A stretch of DNA of 64,000 nt from Saccharomyces uvarum. Lineage: Eukaryota; Ascomycota; Saccharomycetes; Saccharomycetales; Saccharomycetaceae. Positions 43,328 through 51,570 of this stretch are shown here, piece by piece. Location of the stretch: contig OX365936.1 of the NCBI GenBank assembly GCA_947243795.1, positions 248,001-312,000 of the forward strand, read 5' to 3'. Numbering within the stretch: the stretch's first letter is position 1; every line of letters begins with the position of its first letter. The translations under genes and the position numbers were made by a program. Below the pieces are notes generated by a model. It was given only the letters and a program-made list of their open reading frames with translations, was not told where the DNA came from and ran no database searches.

Positions 43328-46096
43328 TCATTTAACTTTCAAAAGCAAGTCCATATGATACAGCAACGTTCTCGCCTTTTCTCTAACAGATAATGATTCG
43401 TCAGTAATGTTCTTCCTGACTAGATCGTATAACCCAACATCCACCAATTTTCTACATCTTTCCACCGTAGCCCGTGTAACTTGTACATTCGAAGTGCTAC
43501 CTTTCGCAGCGGGAGTACGAACGAACTCGTCACCTTCATCGTCATCATCATCGTCATTGTTGTCATCATCATCATCATTGGCATTACTACTGCTATCATC
43601 GCCGTCCGGCTCGTCAAAATACTTTCCTCTGGAGTATCCACCAGCAACTGGTTCATTATACGCTATCGTAACCGTAGATTGCGGATTTTCTGAATCACTT
43701 GGTGAATGTCCCGGTTCCAGACCATTTTCAATCGCATATTGGGTATAATGTGAAACAGATGAATTCCAAAGTAAATTATTAAGGACCCATAAGCATGCCA
43801 ACTTCAAATTACTGTCGTTGTCATAACGTGAATTATCGTTTGTGGTTTCCATCAATATTTCGCTGATAATGTTTAGTATTTCGTCTTGTTCGATCACCAA
43901 TTGCTTCTTGTTCTCGTTTACCGCAGCTAAGTTGACAATTATGTATAAAACACCCTCCATTGCCTTCTTTTGTTGGGTATCCAGTGGATTTAATAGCCTC
44001 ATTTTCCTTGCTAAGAACTCAAAAAGATATGTGGAACCGATGCTAATTTTATTTCCTGTTTGGGGGTCGATTTTATATTCAACATCTTTGAATTTTTCCA
44101 ATAGAATATTGACAATTTTTCTTGAATTACAAGTCAAGTTTCTAAGGAGCTGGAAACACTGAGCTTGTACTGCCCAACACGAATCATTGATGAAATCTAA
44201 AATTAAAGTCATTGGGATTTTGGCCAAAAGTTGGAACTTCTCTTCGTTCTGGCAGTTGTACATTAAATGCCTCAACACCCACAAAGAGTTTGCCTTCACT
44301 TCGTGTACTGGTATACCTTGCAAAGCGATTCTTCTTTCATTTTCATCATCTTCCCAAGTTTTCTTTGAGTTGAATAATGGATCTGATAACACTTTTTCGA
44401 TTATGTCAATTATACCGTTTCTCAACATGAATGATTGTAAATTGGAGAACTCCACCACAAAATTACAAATGCTGCCCAGCGTAATGCCCATAATTCCGAT
44501 TTCCGGTCTCATAAAATTTTGTCCAGCAAAGTAGCATTCCTTCGTTAAAGTATATGTTTTAGTCAATATTTGCAAAAGTAGCTGTGCTATCTTGTTTTTC
44601 TTTAAAGTTGTCCTAAGGGCTGAAACGCTTCTCGAGAATGACTTCAGCAATCGTAACCAAGCTGCTACAAATTCGTGGTCATATATGGGGGGTAAACACA
44701 TAAAATGAGTTTCTACAACCGTTTCTCTTATGTCGTCCTTCAATGATATAAAATCTTGTATCAAAGTAATGTGGGATTCCAGCCCATATTCTAAGTGGTT
44801 TAACAACAACTTATCGTTCAATAACAATAAACGGTATTTTTCGTCTGATGCTGCAAAGGAGGCACACAGCTTGATGAACTTTGTAGTCGTTCTCAAAGAA
44901 GATTCGTTCTGTTGTGGTAAAGAAAGGCATTGAGAAAAACGGGACAGAATACAGAATACGACGTTTGTATGGGCAAGTGTAGCGAGCACGGGATTATTCA
45001 TTGGAGTAGTTTCGTTATATAGCACTACCAAAGAATCCAGTGAATCGAACGGATCAAACCACCAAGGTAATGGGTCGTAGTTAAATGATTCAACAAGATA
45101 TGGCAGTATTTTTTCCAGGGTACGCGAATCCTCCCATTTTTTATCCTCTGTAAGGTATGGTTGCAACAAGAACTTCAAGGAAATGCATCTAATATTAACA
45201 TCGTCACTCTTTAGGAGACCCAGAACAAACGTCTTGAATGTCAGGTCATTCCACAATTTCCTATCATCCGGTATCACATAAGAGTACCTCAAATAAAGCA
45301 GTAACCCCAATGACAGCAAACTTGAGTCATAAACATTCGAGATGTTAATTTTTTTAGGAATTGCGCGGGTACAGTCTACACCTTTATTATCGAATGGATC
45401 GTTTTTGACACTAGAGGGCGACGCAGGCCTGGAAACTTTGAGTCTCACTATGTATTTAAGGCTTATTTGGTCTAGGTACTTCGTGGAAGTCTTGACTATT
45501 ATCTGTTCAAGGGAATCGGCCATATTAAAATCTTGATAGTGTGAAATTTCTGTCACTTCTCTTTCTTGCTCCATAGGATCCGTCAGATTATAATCTCCGT
45601 CCCTTTTCTCGTCCACGAGTGAAAAAAATTTCAACAGTTCAATTATCGTAGTCATTTCATTAGCGCTGCATGAGCCTCTCAAAAATTTATCGTTGACCAG
45701 ATGGATGAACCCATTCTGAAGGTATTGTAGGTCTGAGAACTCGCAATTGGGGTAGACTTCCGCACACAAATTCAAAAGTTTGACGTACTTATAGTTGGTC
45801 AAAGATTCATTCTGGGTAAAGCTTCTTGCCAGAGTCATGGACTTGTAGATCGCAGAAACAGTATCTAGGTACGACGTGCCTACCATATCTCTTTGTTGCG
45901 GTTCCAGGTGTAAAAGAGTATATAACATATCCAACTTCGCATTCTTCAATGCCACCTTATCATTCGGCCCAACGGTCACCAGGAACTGGAAAATCAGGCA
46001 CTTCGGAGCCAGAAAGTACTCTACTTTAGCCAGTTGATCACCCACTAGGGCATTACTGATCTTCCTGAGATTCTCCAAAGAATAAGCCACCGTCAT
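43328..46096 (-). CDS. VID28: GID ubiquitin ligase armadillo subunit Vid28/Gid5
   Basis: The protein has 922 residues from MTVAYSLENLRKISNALVGD; the frame extends eight codons further upstream but the extension is not expected. The body is armadillo-like helical repeats, clearest in the second half (NSLWVLRHLMYNCQNEEKFQ, ACLWVLNNLLWN). A very acidic Asp/Asn run of about 25 residues precedes the last segment. Gid5 is the scaffold that holds the substrate receptor Gid4 to the GID/CTLH E3 ligase, which degrades gluconeogenic enzymes such as Fbp1 when glucose returns. The Asp-rich tract also produces repetitive antisense frames. Confidence 0.93.
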   Translation of the reverse strand: MTVAYSLENLRKISNALVGDQLAKVEYFLAPKCLIFQFLVTVGPNDKVALKNAKLDMLYTLLHLEPQQRDMVGTSYLDTVSAIYKSMTLARSFTQNESLTNYKYVKLLNLCAEVYPNCEFSDLQYLQNGFIHLVNDKFLRGSCSANEMTTIIELLKFFSLVDEKRDGDYNLTDPMEQEREVTEISHYQDFNMADSLEQIIVKTSTKYLDQISLKYIVRLKVSRPASPSSVKNDPFDNKGVDCTRAIPKKINISNVYDSSLLSLGLLLYLRYSYVIPDDRKLWNDLTFKTFVLGLLKSDDVNIRCISLKFLLQPYLTEDKKWEDSRTLEKILPYLVESFNYDPLPWWFDPFDSLDSLVVLYNETTPMNNPVLATLAHTNVVFCILSRFSQCLSLPQQNESSLRTTTKFIKLCASFAASDEKYRLLLLNDKLLLNHLEYGLESHITLIQDFISLKDDIRETVVETHFMCLPPIYDHEFVAAWLRLLKSFSRSVSALRTTLKKNKIAQLLLQILTKTYTLTKECYFAGQNFMRPEIGIMGITLGSICNFVVEFSNLQSFMLRNGIIDIIEKVLSDPLFNSKKTWEDDENERRIALQGIPVHEVKANSLWVLRHLMYNCQNEEKFQLLAKIPMTLILDFINDSCWAVQAQCFQLLRNLTCNSRKIVNILLEKFKDVEYKIDPQTGNKISIGSTYLFEFLARKMRLLNPLDTQQKKAMEGVLYIIVNLAAVNENKKQLVIEQDEILNIISEILMETTNDNSRYDNDSNLKLACLWVLNNLLWNSSVSHYTQYAIENGLEPGHSPSDSENPQSTVTIAYNEPVAGGYSRGKYFDEPDGDDSSSNANDDDDDNNDDDDDDEGDEFVRTPAAKGSTSNVQVTRATVERCRKLVDVGLYDLVRKNITDESLSVREKARTLLYHMDLLLKVK

Positions 46097-46586
46097 AAAA
46101 TAAACGCAATGTATCAGCAATCAAACTCGGGGATACAACAATGTAAAAGGCTGCAAGTTCTGCCAACATGAGAGGCTTCTCCCCAAGGCCTCATTCTATA
46201 CTAACATTCCTATTGAAACCATTAAGCCTTATTCAATAGTTCGCCCCTTCTTGGCCAATCACTTCTAACGGACGTAGAGCATATGCTCTGTAGTTCCATA
46301 AACGAACGAATCCATTCCGATTAGCGCCAACTCAATTGGGCTACATACGCTATTTGGGCCCACTAGGATTCCAGATAGGGGAGGTGTTGATGATTTCACA
46401 GAAGAAAACAGCTCGACGTATCTATCAGAGCTTCTTTGAAGCACTGCTTGCTTGGTAGTGAAGAAAAAATATCGCGAGATGACTTAAGCAGTGGAAAAAA
46501 GATGAAATATCAAGCACTTCAATGCTGCTTCCTATCAGGGTTACTTGCAGGAGGTGGCAGCAGAAGGGCGATTGCACGTTTCGAGG
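46097..46586. promoter_or_regulatory. Divergent VID28/SNL1 intergenic region
   Basis: 490 bases. A CCAATC sequence occurs near 46255. I see no motif strong enough to name and no additional gene. Confidence 0.5.
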
Positions 46587-47066
46587 ATGTCATACAGCGT
46601 GATGGACGAATGGAAGAGCAAGTTGAGCAAGACCAGCACCTCGACGTACGTCGTGTTGGCCATAATTGCGGCCGTATTCTTGGTTACAGTCGCTAGGCCT
46701 AGCAGCAGCAAGGGAAAGAGCAGCAAGAGGAAGGGCTCGAAGAAGGACAAGAAGAGCAAGGGCCGCTTCGAAAAGGCCCCAGTTCCGCTTACCTTGGAAG
46801 AACGGATCGGAAATGTGTCCTTGAGATACAATAACGAACTGAGAGATCGGAGCAAGGACCTCATAAATAGGTTTGATTCCAGTGACGAAAAGGATGTCTA
46901 CGAACGCAACTACTGCAACGAGATGCTGTTAAAGCTATTGATTGAGCTGGATGGAATTGACCTGATCAACGTGGATGAATCTTTAAGAAAGTCGTTGAAG
47001 GAAAAAAGAAAAGCCGTCATCAAGGAAATCCAGGCCACGTTGAAAAGTTTAGACTCTCTTAAATAA
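46587..47066 (+). CDS. SNL1: Snl1, membrane-anchored BAG-domain Hsp70 nucleotide exchange factor
   Basis: The protein has 159 residues, the S. cerevisiae length, from MSYSVMDEWKSKLSKTSTST. A single transmembrane segment spans about residues 20-38 and is followed by a very basic linker (GKSSKRKGSKKDKKSKGRF). The BAG domain covers about residues 65-159, with conserved charged helices such as ERNYCNEMLLKLLIELDGID. Snl1 stimulates nucleotide release from cytosolic Hsp70 at the ER and nuclear envelope, and was found as a suppressor of a nuclear pore (Nup116) mutant. The open frame upstream of this ATG starts with a non-ATG codon. Confidence 0.92.
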   Translation: MSYSVMDEWKSKLSKTSTSTYVVLAIIAAVFLVTVARPSSSKGKSSKRKGSKKDKKSKGRFEKAPVPLTLEERIGNVSLRYNNELRDRSKDLINRFDSSDEKDVYERNYCNEMLLKLLIELDGIDLINVDESLRKSLKEKRKAVIKEIQATLKSLDSLK

Positions 47067-47476
47067 AAATGTGTATTTGCGGTGTATAGATAATAGCCTT
47101 TGTCACATTGATAGCAACGTGTATTCCGTTTCCGGCTTATACCTTTTGCTTTGTATTTGTTCATGGTGTTTTGTCTTTGCCCTTTTTTCTGCTTCCAACG
47201 ACATCACACTGAAACATGAGCATGTAATTACCGGAAAAGGAAATTACATGGCCCGAGTGTCACATAATAATAATAACAATTATAGAGAATTTGCTATTCT
47301 GAAACGTACTGTATCATGACTAGTGAACGCTGTTCCCTACGGATATAAAGATAAGGGAAACACTGTCGAATTTTATCATGATGCATCTTCTAATAATGGT
47401 CGCTACTAACCATTAGCCTTTCTCTATCTTTCAAGAAAGATAACTAATTAAAGAAGGCATAGGAAAATTGCGGAAA
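47067..47476. promoter_or_regulatory. BAR1 promoter region
   Basis: The 410 bases between SNL1 and BAR1 hold the a-specific operator and a pheromone response element (listed next). A TATA-like GATATAAAG near 47341 is a plausible BAR1 TATA element. Confidence 0.7.
47210..47250. promoter_or_regulatory. Alpha2-Mcm1 a-specific operator with adjacent pheromone element
   Basis: At 47221-47250 CATGTAATTACC and GGAAATTACATG flank a central Mcm1 box (CCGGAAAAGG). This is the symmetric operator that alpha2 and Mcm1 use to silence a-specific genes in alpha and diploid cells. TGAAACA, a Ste12 site, lies 4 bases away at 47210-47216. Together they explain a-cell-only, pheromone-induced BAR1 expression. 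Confidence 0.9.
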
Positions 47477-49246
47477 ATGTTTGTTATAAATCACCTTTGT
47501 TTACGACTTTTACTGGTTGGTCTCACAATCTTTAACACTGTTGCTGCTTTAACAAACGATGGCAGCGGTCATCTGGAATTTTCACTACAGCATGAAGAGC
47601 AGATGTACTACGCTACAACTTTAGACATAGGTACCCCATCTCAACAACTGACAGTATTATTTGATACTGGGTCTGCAGACTTCTGGGTGATGGATTCTAG
47701 TAATCCGTTCTGCCTATCTAAATCCAATACATCATACTATCAAAACGCGACTTACGATGGCAGCAGGATCACCCCTTCAGTAGATTGTTCGAGTACATAC
47801 AACGAGAACAGTTCTTCCACTTATCAAGACCTTGATAATGGCAGGTTTTATATCATATACGCAGACGGGACGTTTGCAGACGGTTCTTGGGGGAAGGAAA
47901 CCATGTCAATTGATGGAATTAACATCCCTGATATACAGTTCGGTTTAGCCAAATATGCTACGACGCCAGTTAGTGGTGTCCTAGGTATCGGATTCCCCAG
48001 AAGAGAGTCCGTGAAGGGCTATGATGGTGCTCCTTATGAATATTATCCCAATTTCCCACAAATTCTGAAAAGTGAACAAATCATTGACGTGGTCGCATAT
48101 TCACTGTTCCTAAATTCGCCTGACTCTGATACTGGTTCTATTGTGTTTGGTGCCATTGATGAATCGAAGTTTTCTGGCGATTTGTACACTTTTCCCATGG
48201 TAAACGAATACCCAACTATAGTCGATGTCCCAGCGACTCTAGCGATGACCATACAAGGTTTGGGGGCCCAGAATAAAAGTAGCTGCGAACATGAAACATT
48301 CATGACAACCAAATACCCAGTTTTATTGGACTCAGGAACATCACTGTTAAACGCACCAAAGTACATTGCGGACAAGATGGCTTCCTTTGTAAATGCGTCA
48401 TATAGTGCGGATGAAGGCATATACATACTAGATTGTCCAGATTCCACAGATGACGTAGAATACACGTTTGATTTTGGTGATTTGCAAATAACCGTTCCAC
48501 TAGATAGTTTGATTTTGAGTCCTGAGACCGAGGGCGGTTATTGTGGTTTTGCTGTTCAACCAACAAACGATTCAATGGTTTTAGGTGATGTGTTCTTGTC
48601 TTCTGCATATGTTGTATTTGACCTCGATAACTATAAGATATCGTTGGCACAGGCAAATTGGAATTCTAGCAACGACTCGAAACAGCTGACGAATATTCCT
48701 ACCGATGGGTCCATGCCAGGTGGTAAAAGTGCTACTGCACAACCTTGGTCCACTAACGATCCATTTACAGTCACTTCTGATATTTACGCATCTGCCGTTT
48801 GCAAAACTACACTCTCTTCACATCAGCAGACAGGCTCTTCATCTATTCCACAGACTAGCATGCAAGCTCGTAATTCCACAACAAGAGTTGTAGGAGCCAG
48901 GTCAACTACTACCTTGAGCAAAACTACCCAAACAGGAGTAACAAACCAAGAGAAAAGTACTAACATAGAAAGTACAACGCGTAATCAATCTACTCCTTAT
49001 TTCAATGAGAAAAGTTCAGACAGTGATCTAATCATAGAAACCGAGTCATTAGGTAGAAACATCTTCTCAAGTCCTACGCACTCAACGCCTCAAACCACAG
49101 TTGGTCCAACAGAGACGAAAAGTTCTGCACTAATATCCAAATCTAAAGGGAAGAGTATAAATCGACCCACTCACAAGACTATTATAACAGAAACCATTAC
49201 GAAATATTCTACAGTTGTAATAAATGTCTGTAAACCAACATTTTAA
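47477..49246 (+). CDS. BAR1: Barrier protease Bar1, secreted aspartyl protease
   Basis: The protein has 589 residues from the ATG at 47477 (MFVINHLCLRLLLVGLTIFN), which is a signal peptide; the frame upstream has only a TTG. Both pepsin-family active sites are present: LFDTGSADFW (Asp about 63) and LLDSGTSLLN (Asp about 285), with the expected Tyr flap region and multiple NxS/T sites. The Ser/Thr-rich C-terminal domain (about 400-589) is far more divergent than the catalytic part and serves retention in the cell wall and periplasm. Bar1 cleaves alpha-factor and lets a cells recover from pheromone arrest. It is regulated by the operator at 47221-47250. Confidence 0.95.
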   Translation: MFVINHLCLRLLLVGLTIFNTVAALTNDGSGHLEFSLQHEEQMYYATTLDIGTPSQQLTVLFDTGSADFWVMDSSNPFCLSKSNTSYYQNATYDGSRITPSVDCSSTYNENSSSTYQDLDNGRFYIIYADGTFADGSWGKETMSIDGINIPDIQFGLAKYATTPVSGVLGIGFPRRESVKGYDGAPYEYYPNFPQILKSEQIIDVVAYSLFLNSPDSDTGSIVFGAIDESKFSGDLYTFPMVNEYPTIVDVPATLAMTIQGLGAQNKSSCEHETFMTTKYPVLLDSGTSLLNAPKYIADKMASFVNASYSADEGIYILDCPDSTDDVEYTFDFGDLQITVPLDSLILSPETEGGYCGFAVQPTNDSMVLGDVFLSSAYVVFDLDNYKISLAQANWNSSNDSKQLTNIPTDGSMPGGKSATAQPWSTNDPFTVTSDIYASAVCKTTLSSHQQTGSSSIPQTSMQARNSTTRVVGARSTTTLSKTTQTGVTNQEKSTNIESTTRNQSTPYFNEKSSDSDLIIETESLGRNIFSSPTHSTPQTTVGPTETKSSALISKSKGKSINRPTHKTIITETITKYSTVVINVCKPTF

Positions 49247-49439
49247 CACTACTATAATACAAAATATTTAATAGAATAGAAACATCACATATAAAATCAT
49301 TTTAAAAACGTAAAAAATCATTAAAAGGTTATATATATCAGCTGGCAGCATATTACACAATGCCATGATATCGACCGGCCCTTTCTAGACTTAAAAATGA
49401 TTTCCATATTAGTGCTCTATTAATATAGAGCAAAAAAAT

Positions 49440-49511
49440 CTCCGCGACGGGGAATTGAACCCCGATCTGGCACGCGACAAGCGCCCATTCTGACCATTAA
49501 ACTATCACGGA
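49440..49511 (-). tRNA. tRNA-Asp (anticodon GTC)
   Basis: The reverse strand reads TCCGTGATAGTTTAATGGTC, anticodon loop with TTGTCGC, T-arm GGGGTTCAATTCCCC and acceptor CGCGGAG; 72 nucleotides, no intron. A run of T follows downstream on its strand. The gene body is identical to the second copy at 61807-61878. Ty LTR remains lie in its 5' flank, the usual Ty1 target zone. Confidence 0.96.
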
Positions 49512-49616
49512 TCAGTAATTTTATTTCTTTTAGAATCCAAGCCCACTTAGTATTTTCGAAATATTGATTGAGACTCTACAAACATCCAACAAAAATTAGC
49601 ATGCGATCTGTAATAG

Positions 49617-49680
49617 TGTTGGAATAAGGTGATCTTGGACATAACGTTCTTTATGTCCAAATAGGTGATCTCGAACACTC
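49617..49680 (+). repeat. Possible LTR terminus fragment with internal repeats
   Basis: TGTTGGAATAAGG at 49617 looks like the left end of a Ty LTR, but the following sequence does not continue as Ty1 delta. Inside are an inverted repeat, GGACATAA (49637-49644) and TTATGTCC (49651-49658), and a direct repeat AGGTGATCT (49627-49635 and 49663-49671). The family is undetermined. Confidence 0.3.
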
Positions 49681-49718
49681 TTTAATATGATATTAATTTA
49701 TTGTGGTTTAAAGTTGTA

Positions 49719-50302
49719 TGATGATCTTTGGGATTCCATTAATTCTTAATGTTATAATATTACGTATATAGATTATACTAGAGATTCTCCTCTTTTTATA
49801 TGTTATCATTCATTGATCCTATTACAATATCAATCCTTGCGCTTCAGCTTCCATTAATTTCGATGACAGTTTGAATCTTAATTTACTGGTCTTGTAATTT
49901 ATGTCATCTTTTAACACCGTATATAATAGTAATAGGTGGGCGATTAGTTGAATCTTGTTGTAATATAAATCAACTATCATCTACTAACTAGTATTTACGT
50001 TACTAGTATATTATCATATACGGTGTTAGAAGATGACGCAAATGATGAGAGATAGTCATCGAAATTAGTGGAAGCTGAAACGCAAGGATTGATAATGTAG
50101 TAGGATCAATGAATGATAACATATAAAACGATGATAATAATATCTATAGAATTGTGTAGAATTGCAGATTCCCTTTTATGGATTCCTAAATCCCCGAGGA
50201 GAACTTCTAGTATATCTACATACCTAATATTATTGCCTAATCAAAAATGGAATCCCAACAATTACAACCTGATCCACAATTATCTCAAATCTTGTTCCAA
50301 TC
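49719..50302 (-). mobile_element. Old degenerate solo LTR (Ty1/Ty2 delta type), interrupted by a younger LTR
   Basis: Read on the minus strand, this region matches the Ty1/Ty2 delta LTR: CAAGGATTGATATTG, CCTATTACAATATC on the opposite strand, and the terminal GGATTCCATT block near 49731. It occupies 49719-49955 and resumes at 50288-50302, split by the plus-strand solo LTR. It is clearly more diverged than the inserted one, so it is older. It is a fossil with no internal coding region. It sits 208 bases or more upstream of tRNA-Asp. Confidence 0.75.
49956..50287 (+). mobile_element. Full-length solo Ty1/Ty2-type delta LTR
   Basis: The 332-base LTR starts TGTTGTAATATAAATC and ends CACAATTATCTCA. 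It contains the typical delta internal blocks (TATCATATACGGTGTTAGAA, GGAAGCTGAAACGCAAGG, AATTGCAGATTCCC). It is flanked by a perfect 5-base target duplication, AATCT at 49951-49955 and 50288-50292, so it arose from a single Ty insertion followed by LTR-LTR recombination. It is close to modern delta sequences and so relatively young. Frames seen inside it are not genes. Confidence 0.93.
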
Positions 50303-50501
50303 CATTAGTTATCCGAATACACAATAAGCTCTCGATTATAAGACTTTTAAGATGTTTCTAGAAATGTGCAGTGAACTATGTGTAAATAAGATACTACTGT
50401 GTAGCAATCCACCCCCTTGAAACTTAGAGAACTTCAGATCTAAAAACGTTAACTGTTATTTTTAGCTATATGTATTTAGTCTAGTCGAAGTTCTACATAT
50501 G

Positions 50502-50816
50502 CTAGTATTTATAAAAGTCAGTTAGGTCTAAGCGTGTTGTTGTAGAGTACGTGGGCTCTTCACCATTGTCAAATTGACTCCAAAAATCCGACATGTCGTT
50601 AACCCATTGCGTCGCATTCTCCAGCGTTGGTACCAGCTTAGTTTCAACCAACGTCTCCATGCCATCAATTGCTGACACGTTCAGAATATAGTCACCTAAT
50701 TCAGGGGCAGTAGTATAGCTAAAACAACAATTTCCACCTATTGAATCCATCCAAGATTCCAACATGACTACTGTTTCATTGCCCATAAGAGCCGCTTCGC
50801 TCATAGGTTGTTGCAT
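50502..50816 (-). CDS. Small protein resembling YIL014C-A, function unknown
   Basis: The frame has 104 codons from ATG (MQQPMSEAALMGNETVVMLE) to the stop at 50502. It lies in the position of S. cerevisiae YIL014C-A and has the same length as I remember it. The composition is protein-like rather than chance-like: acidic, with Trp residues (ESWMDSIGG, ATQWVNDMSDFW) and an NxT site. No signal peptide, membrane segment or known domain is visible. Retention of an open frame at the same place in another species would support it as a real gene. Confidence 0.55.
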   Translation of the reverse strand: MQQPMSEAALMGNETVVMLESWMDSIGGNCCFSYTTAPELGDYILNVSAIDGMETLVETKLVPTLENATQWVNDMSDFWSQFDNGEEPTYSTTTRLDLTDFYKY

Positions 50817-51237
50817 GTTTATTTCGATTTTTTCAGAATAGCTTACCTGTGATCACGTAGCAAACTTGCTTTTCGATATTGCAATGGTCGTCAGATCCGG
50901 CTCAATATCTTGTTCTGCGTTACCTTATGCATCCAATCAGTCTATAATCCCACGAGCATTTATACAAACATATATGTGCAAGTTCCTATACCAGCTTCGC
51001 AATCTGTTGAGCCACTATTGCGTGACAGTTGGTTGCTTTATTGGATAATCTGTTGAGCCATTATTGCGTGACAGTTGGTTGCTCTATTAGATAGTCTGTT
51101 AAGCCATTATTGCGTGACATTTGGTTGCTTTATTGGATAGTCTGTTAAGCCATTATTACGTAACAGTTGGTTGCTTTATTGGATATAATACCTACAGTAA
51201 ATGGTCCATACTAAGATGAAAAACAACAAGAATTAGA
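50817..51237. other. Intergenic region with minisatellite before tRNA-Thr
   Basis: This 421-base stretch is dominated by the 46-base tandem repeat listed next. No LTR was recognised here. Confidence 0.6.
51002..51185 (+). repeat. 46-bp tandem repeat, four copies
   Basis: Four head-to-tail copies, 51002-51047, 51048-51093, 51094-51139 and 51140-51185, each of the form (A/G)TCTGTT(G/A)AGCCA followed by TATTGCGTGACAGTTGG and TTGCTTTATTGGATA. Copies differ at only one to a few positions, so the array is fairly recent. It ends 52 bases before tRNA-Thr. The 46-base period is not a multiple of three and no ORF runs through it. Confidence 0.92.
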
Positions 51238-51310
51238 GCTTCTATGGCCAAGTTGGTAAGGCGCCACACTAGTAATGTGGAGATCGTCGGTTCAAATCCG
51301 ACTGGAAGCA
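51238..51310 (+). tRNA. tRNA-Thr (anticodon AGT)
   Basis: Reads GCTTCTATGGCCAAGTTGG, anticodon stem-loop CCACACTAGTAATGTGG (anticodon AGT), T-arm GTCGGTTCAAATCCGAC and acceptor TGGAAGC plus A; 73 nucleotides, no intron. A T8 run begins two bases after the gene and is the Pol III terminator. The chromosome IX position upstream of MNT3 fits a tRNA-Thr(AGU). Confidence 0.96.
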
Positions 51311-51570
51311 ATTTTTTTTCTATTCCTTATCAAGAATAGCTTTTAAGGCAAAAAATTCTTGGCAATGAAAAATCTAACAATGGCCTTGAAGAATAGAAGT
51401 TTTCCCTTAAGAGTTAGGTGGTTCATTCATAGGTAACACTGAGTAATTTTAGCTGTAAGTCATCATCGAGCTCAGTAAAGGTTGGCATCTATAGGTTATC
51501 CTAAGCTGCTGCATCCATCGTATACAAACGGGAAGCGTGCTTAGACGAATACAAGAGTCACTTCTACAAC
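51311..51570. promoter_or_regulatory. MNT3 upstream region
   Basis: 260 bases after the tRNA-Thr terminator. A/T tracts only; no specific motif named. Confidence 0.4.

Noticed and set aside
50113-50361. 82-codon frame near tRNA-Asp
   Set aside because: It lies inside and just past the solo LTR and is not a gene.
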